A stretch of DNA of 6,488 nucleotides from Paracoccaceae bacterium (GTDB lineage Bacteria > Pseudomonadota > Alphaproteobacteria > Rhodobacterales > Rhodobacteraceae). Of the stretch, positions 5,026 to 6,488 are shown piece after piece. Within the stretch, counting starts at the first letter, position 1; each line of letters starts with the position of its first letter. The notes below the pieces were generated by a model. That model ran no database searches, had not been told where the DNA came from, and saw only the letters and a list, made by a program, of their open reading frames with translations. The stretch covers positions 1 to 6,488 of the forward strand of contig JALQYS010000491.1 in assembly GCA_023254015.1 (NCBI GenBank). Direction: 5' to 3'. Position numbers and translations under genes: made by a program.

Positions 5026-6488
5026 ATGAACTTTTCCGCCTGGGCGATCAAGAACCCCGTCGCGCCGCTTCTTGCCTTTTTCATGCTCATGGTTCTGGGC
5101 TGGCAATCGTTCAACAGCCTGCCCGTCACCCGCTTTCCCAACATCGACATTCCGGTCGTCGCCGTCACCGTGGCCCAGCCCGGCGCCGCCCCGGCAGAGA
5201 TGGAAACCCAGATCACCAAGAAGATCGAGGATGCCGTCGCCGGCCTGACCGGGGCCAAGAACATCACCTCCACCATCGCCGACGGGGTTTCGACCACAGC
5301 GGTGGAGTTCCGCATGGAAGTGCCCACCGACAAGGCCGTGCAAGACACCAAGGACGCGATCGACCGCATCCGCGGCGATCTGCCCTCGTCGATCGAGGCG
5401 CCCATCGTCACCCGTGTCGACATCGAAGGTCAGGCGATCATGACCTTTGCGGTCAGTGCGCCCGACCTGACGCTGGAAGAGGTGTCGTGGTTCGTCGATG
5501 ACACCATCACCCGCGCCCTGCAGGGCCGCCCCGGCGTCGGCAAGGTCGAACGCTATGGCGGGGCCGACCGCGAAATCCGCGTGGCGCTTGATCCGGTCAA
5601 ACTGGAAAGCTTTGGCATCACCGCCACCACGATTTCAACCCAGCTCAAACTGACCAACACCAACGTGGGCGGCGGCAAGGCCGAGATCGGCACCGGCGAA
5701 CAGGCCATCCGCACGCTGGGCGATGCCCAGACCGTTCAGGGCCTTGCAGAGACGTCGATCACCCTGCCCGGCGGCCGCCATGTGCGGCTGGCCGATCTGG
5801 GGCAAGTGGTGGACGGCTATCAGGACCTGAAATCCTTTTCCCGGCTGAACGGCGATCAGGTGGTGACCTTCGGCATCTTCCGCGCCAAGGGCGCCTCCGA
5901 GGTCTCGGTCGCCGAAACGGTGAACCAGACGCTGGACAAGATCCGCGCCAGCCATCCCAACATCGGCATCACGCTGGTCGACGAGACGGTGTTCTACACC
6001 TATGGCAACTATGAAAGCGCCCTGCATACGCTGATGGAAGGCTCGATCCTGGCGGTTCTGGTGGTCTTTGCCTTCCTGCGCAACTGGCGGGCGACGCTCA
6101 TCACGGCGGTTGCCCTGCCCTTGTCGGCGGTCCCCACCTTCTGGGTCATGGATATGCTGGGCTTTTCGCTGAACCTGGTCAGTTTCCTCGCCATCACGCT
6201 GGCGACGGGCATTCTGGTGGACGATGCGATTGTAGAAATCGAGAACATCGCCCGACATATCCGCATGGGCAAGACCCCCTACCGCGCCGCCATCGACGCG
6301 GCCGACGAGATCGGTCTGGCCGTCATTGCCACCACCTTCACCATCATCGCGGTCTTTGTGCCGGTCAGCTTCATGGGCGGTATCCCCGGCCAATACTTCC
6401 GGCAATTCGGCCTGACCGTGGCGATTGCCGTGGGCTTTTCCTTGCTGGTTGCACGCCTCATCACGCCGATGATGGCCGCCTATCTGAT
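5026..6488 (+). CDS. RND efflux pump inner-membrane subunit (AcrB/MdtB-like HAE1 family), 3' end outside window
   Basis: This is the N-terminal 487 residues of a proton-driven RND transporter (families usually ~1,020-1,050 residues), which takes substrates from periplasm or membrane and passes them to an outer-membrane channel. Visible parts are: TM1 at ~10-30 after MNFSAWAIKNPVAPLL; the N-terminal half of the periplasmic porter domain, with QPGAAPAEMETQITKKIEDA and PGVGKVERYGGADREIRVAL; TM2 from ~340, followed by FLRNWRATLITA; TM3; TM4 with TGILVDDAIVEIENIARH, whose Asp399-Asp400 correspond to the AcrB proton-relay pair Asp407/Asp408; and TM5-TM6 (ATTFTIIAVFVPVSFMGG, GLTVAIAVGFSLLVARLITP). 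The paired aspartates place it with HAE1 proton-coupled pumps rather than with SecDF/MMPL types. The start at 5026 is set by AAGGAG nine bases upstream and lies six bases after the adaptor stop. The frame is open to the window end. The outer-membrane factor gene, if linked, lies further right. Substrate range cannot be inferred. Confidence 0.97.
   Translation, partial: MNFSAWAIKNPVAPLLAFFMLMVLGWQSFNSLPVTRFPNIDIPVVAVTVAQPGAAPAEMETQITKKIEDAVAGLTGAKNITSTIADGVSTTAVEFRMEVPTDKAVQDTKDAIDRIRGDLPSSIEAPIVTRVDIEGQAIMTFAVSAPDLTLEEVSWFVDDTITRALQGRPGVGKVERYGGADREIRVALDPVKLESFGITATTISTQLKLTNTNVGGGKAEIGTGEQAIRTLGDAQTVQGLAETSITLPGGRHVRLADLGQVVDGYQDLKSFSRLNGDQVVTFGIFRAKGASEVSVAETVNQTLDKIRASHPNIGITLVDETVFYTYGNYESALHTLMEGSILAVLVVFAFLRNWRATLITAVALPLSAVPTFWVMDMLGFSLNLVSFLAITLATGILVDDAIVEIENIARHIRMGKTPYRAAIDAADEIGLAVIATTFTIIAVFVPVSFMGGIPGQYFRQFGLTVAIAVGFSLLVARLITPMMAAYL

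Noticed and set aside
4186..5343. A 385-codon minus-strand open frame opposite the adaptor and pump
   Set aside because: It is antisense to strong MFP and RND homology. The Gly/His/Asp-rich sequence has no domain and spans the junction of two real genes.
5635..6405. A 256-codon minus-strand open frame opposite the RND pump
   Set aside because: It lies wholly inside the RND gene, is rich in Asp, Gly, Arg and His, and has no motif. It is a shadow frame.

Overview
The window is G+C-rich (roughly two thirds by eye). Its codons strongly prefer G or C in the third position, and its protein families are typical of Alphaproteobacteria. The FabF and LysR-type sequences look most like Rhodobacteraceae (Rhodobacter/Paracoccus relatives). 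This placement is inferred from protein style, not from a marker gene.

Layout from left to right. (1) Minus strand, 1217 to the left edge: fabF, encoding beta-ketoacyl-ACP synthase II. All catalytic residues are present, but the C-terminal ~55 residues expected of the family are replaced from position ~128 leftward by unrelated sequence. fabF has its own Shine-Dalgarno and a plausible promoter. (2) Minus strand, 2228-1326: a ten-helix EamA/DMT-family inner-membrane transporter. (3) A 101-bp divergent intergenic region carrying two adjacent inverted repeats that could be LysR-type operators. (4) Plus strand, 2330-3214: a GcvA-like LysR-family regulator, probably controlling the divergent transporter and itself. 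(5) Plus strand, 3292 to the right edge: a compact efflux operon made of a TetR/AcrR-family regulator, an RND periplasmic adaptor (MFP) and an RND inner-membrane pump cut by the window end. A perfect 16-bp palindrome lies on the promoter just ahead of the regulator's most likely start.

How the genes work together. The TetR protein most likely binds the palindrome and represses its own operon until an inducer releases it. The adaptor and pump would then assemble, with an outer-membrane channel not encoded here, into a tripartite efflux system. The LysR protein and the EamA transporter form a second, separate regulator/transporter pair. fabF belongs to fatty-acid elongation and shows no obvious functional link to the pump genes beyond proximity.

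No RNA gene, CRISPR array, complete mobile element or phage gene is visible. Nothing here amounts to a new system. The points most worth checking are the abrupt loss of homology at the end of fabF, the operator architecture of the two regulators, and the start codons of both regulators.
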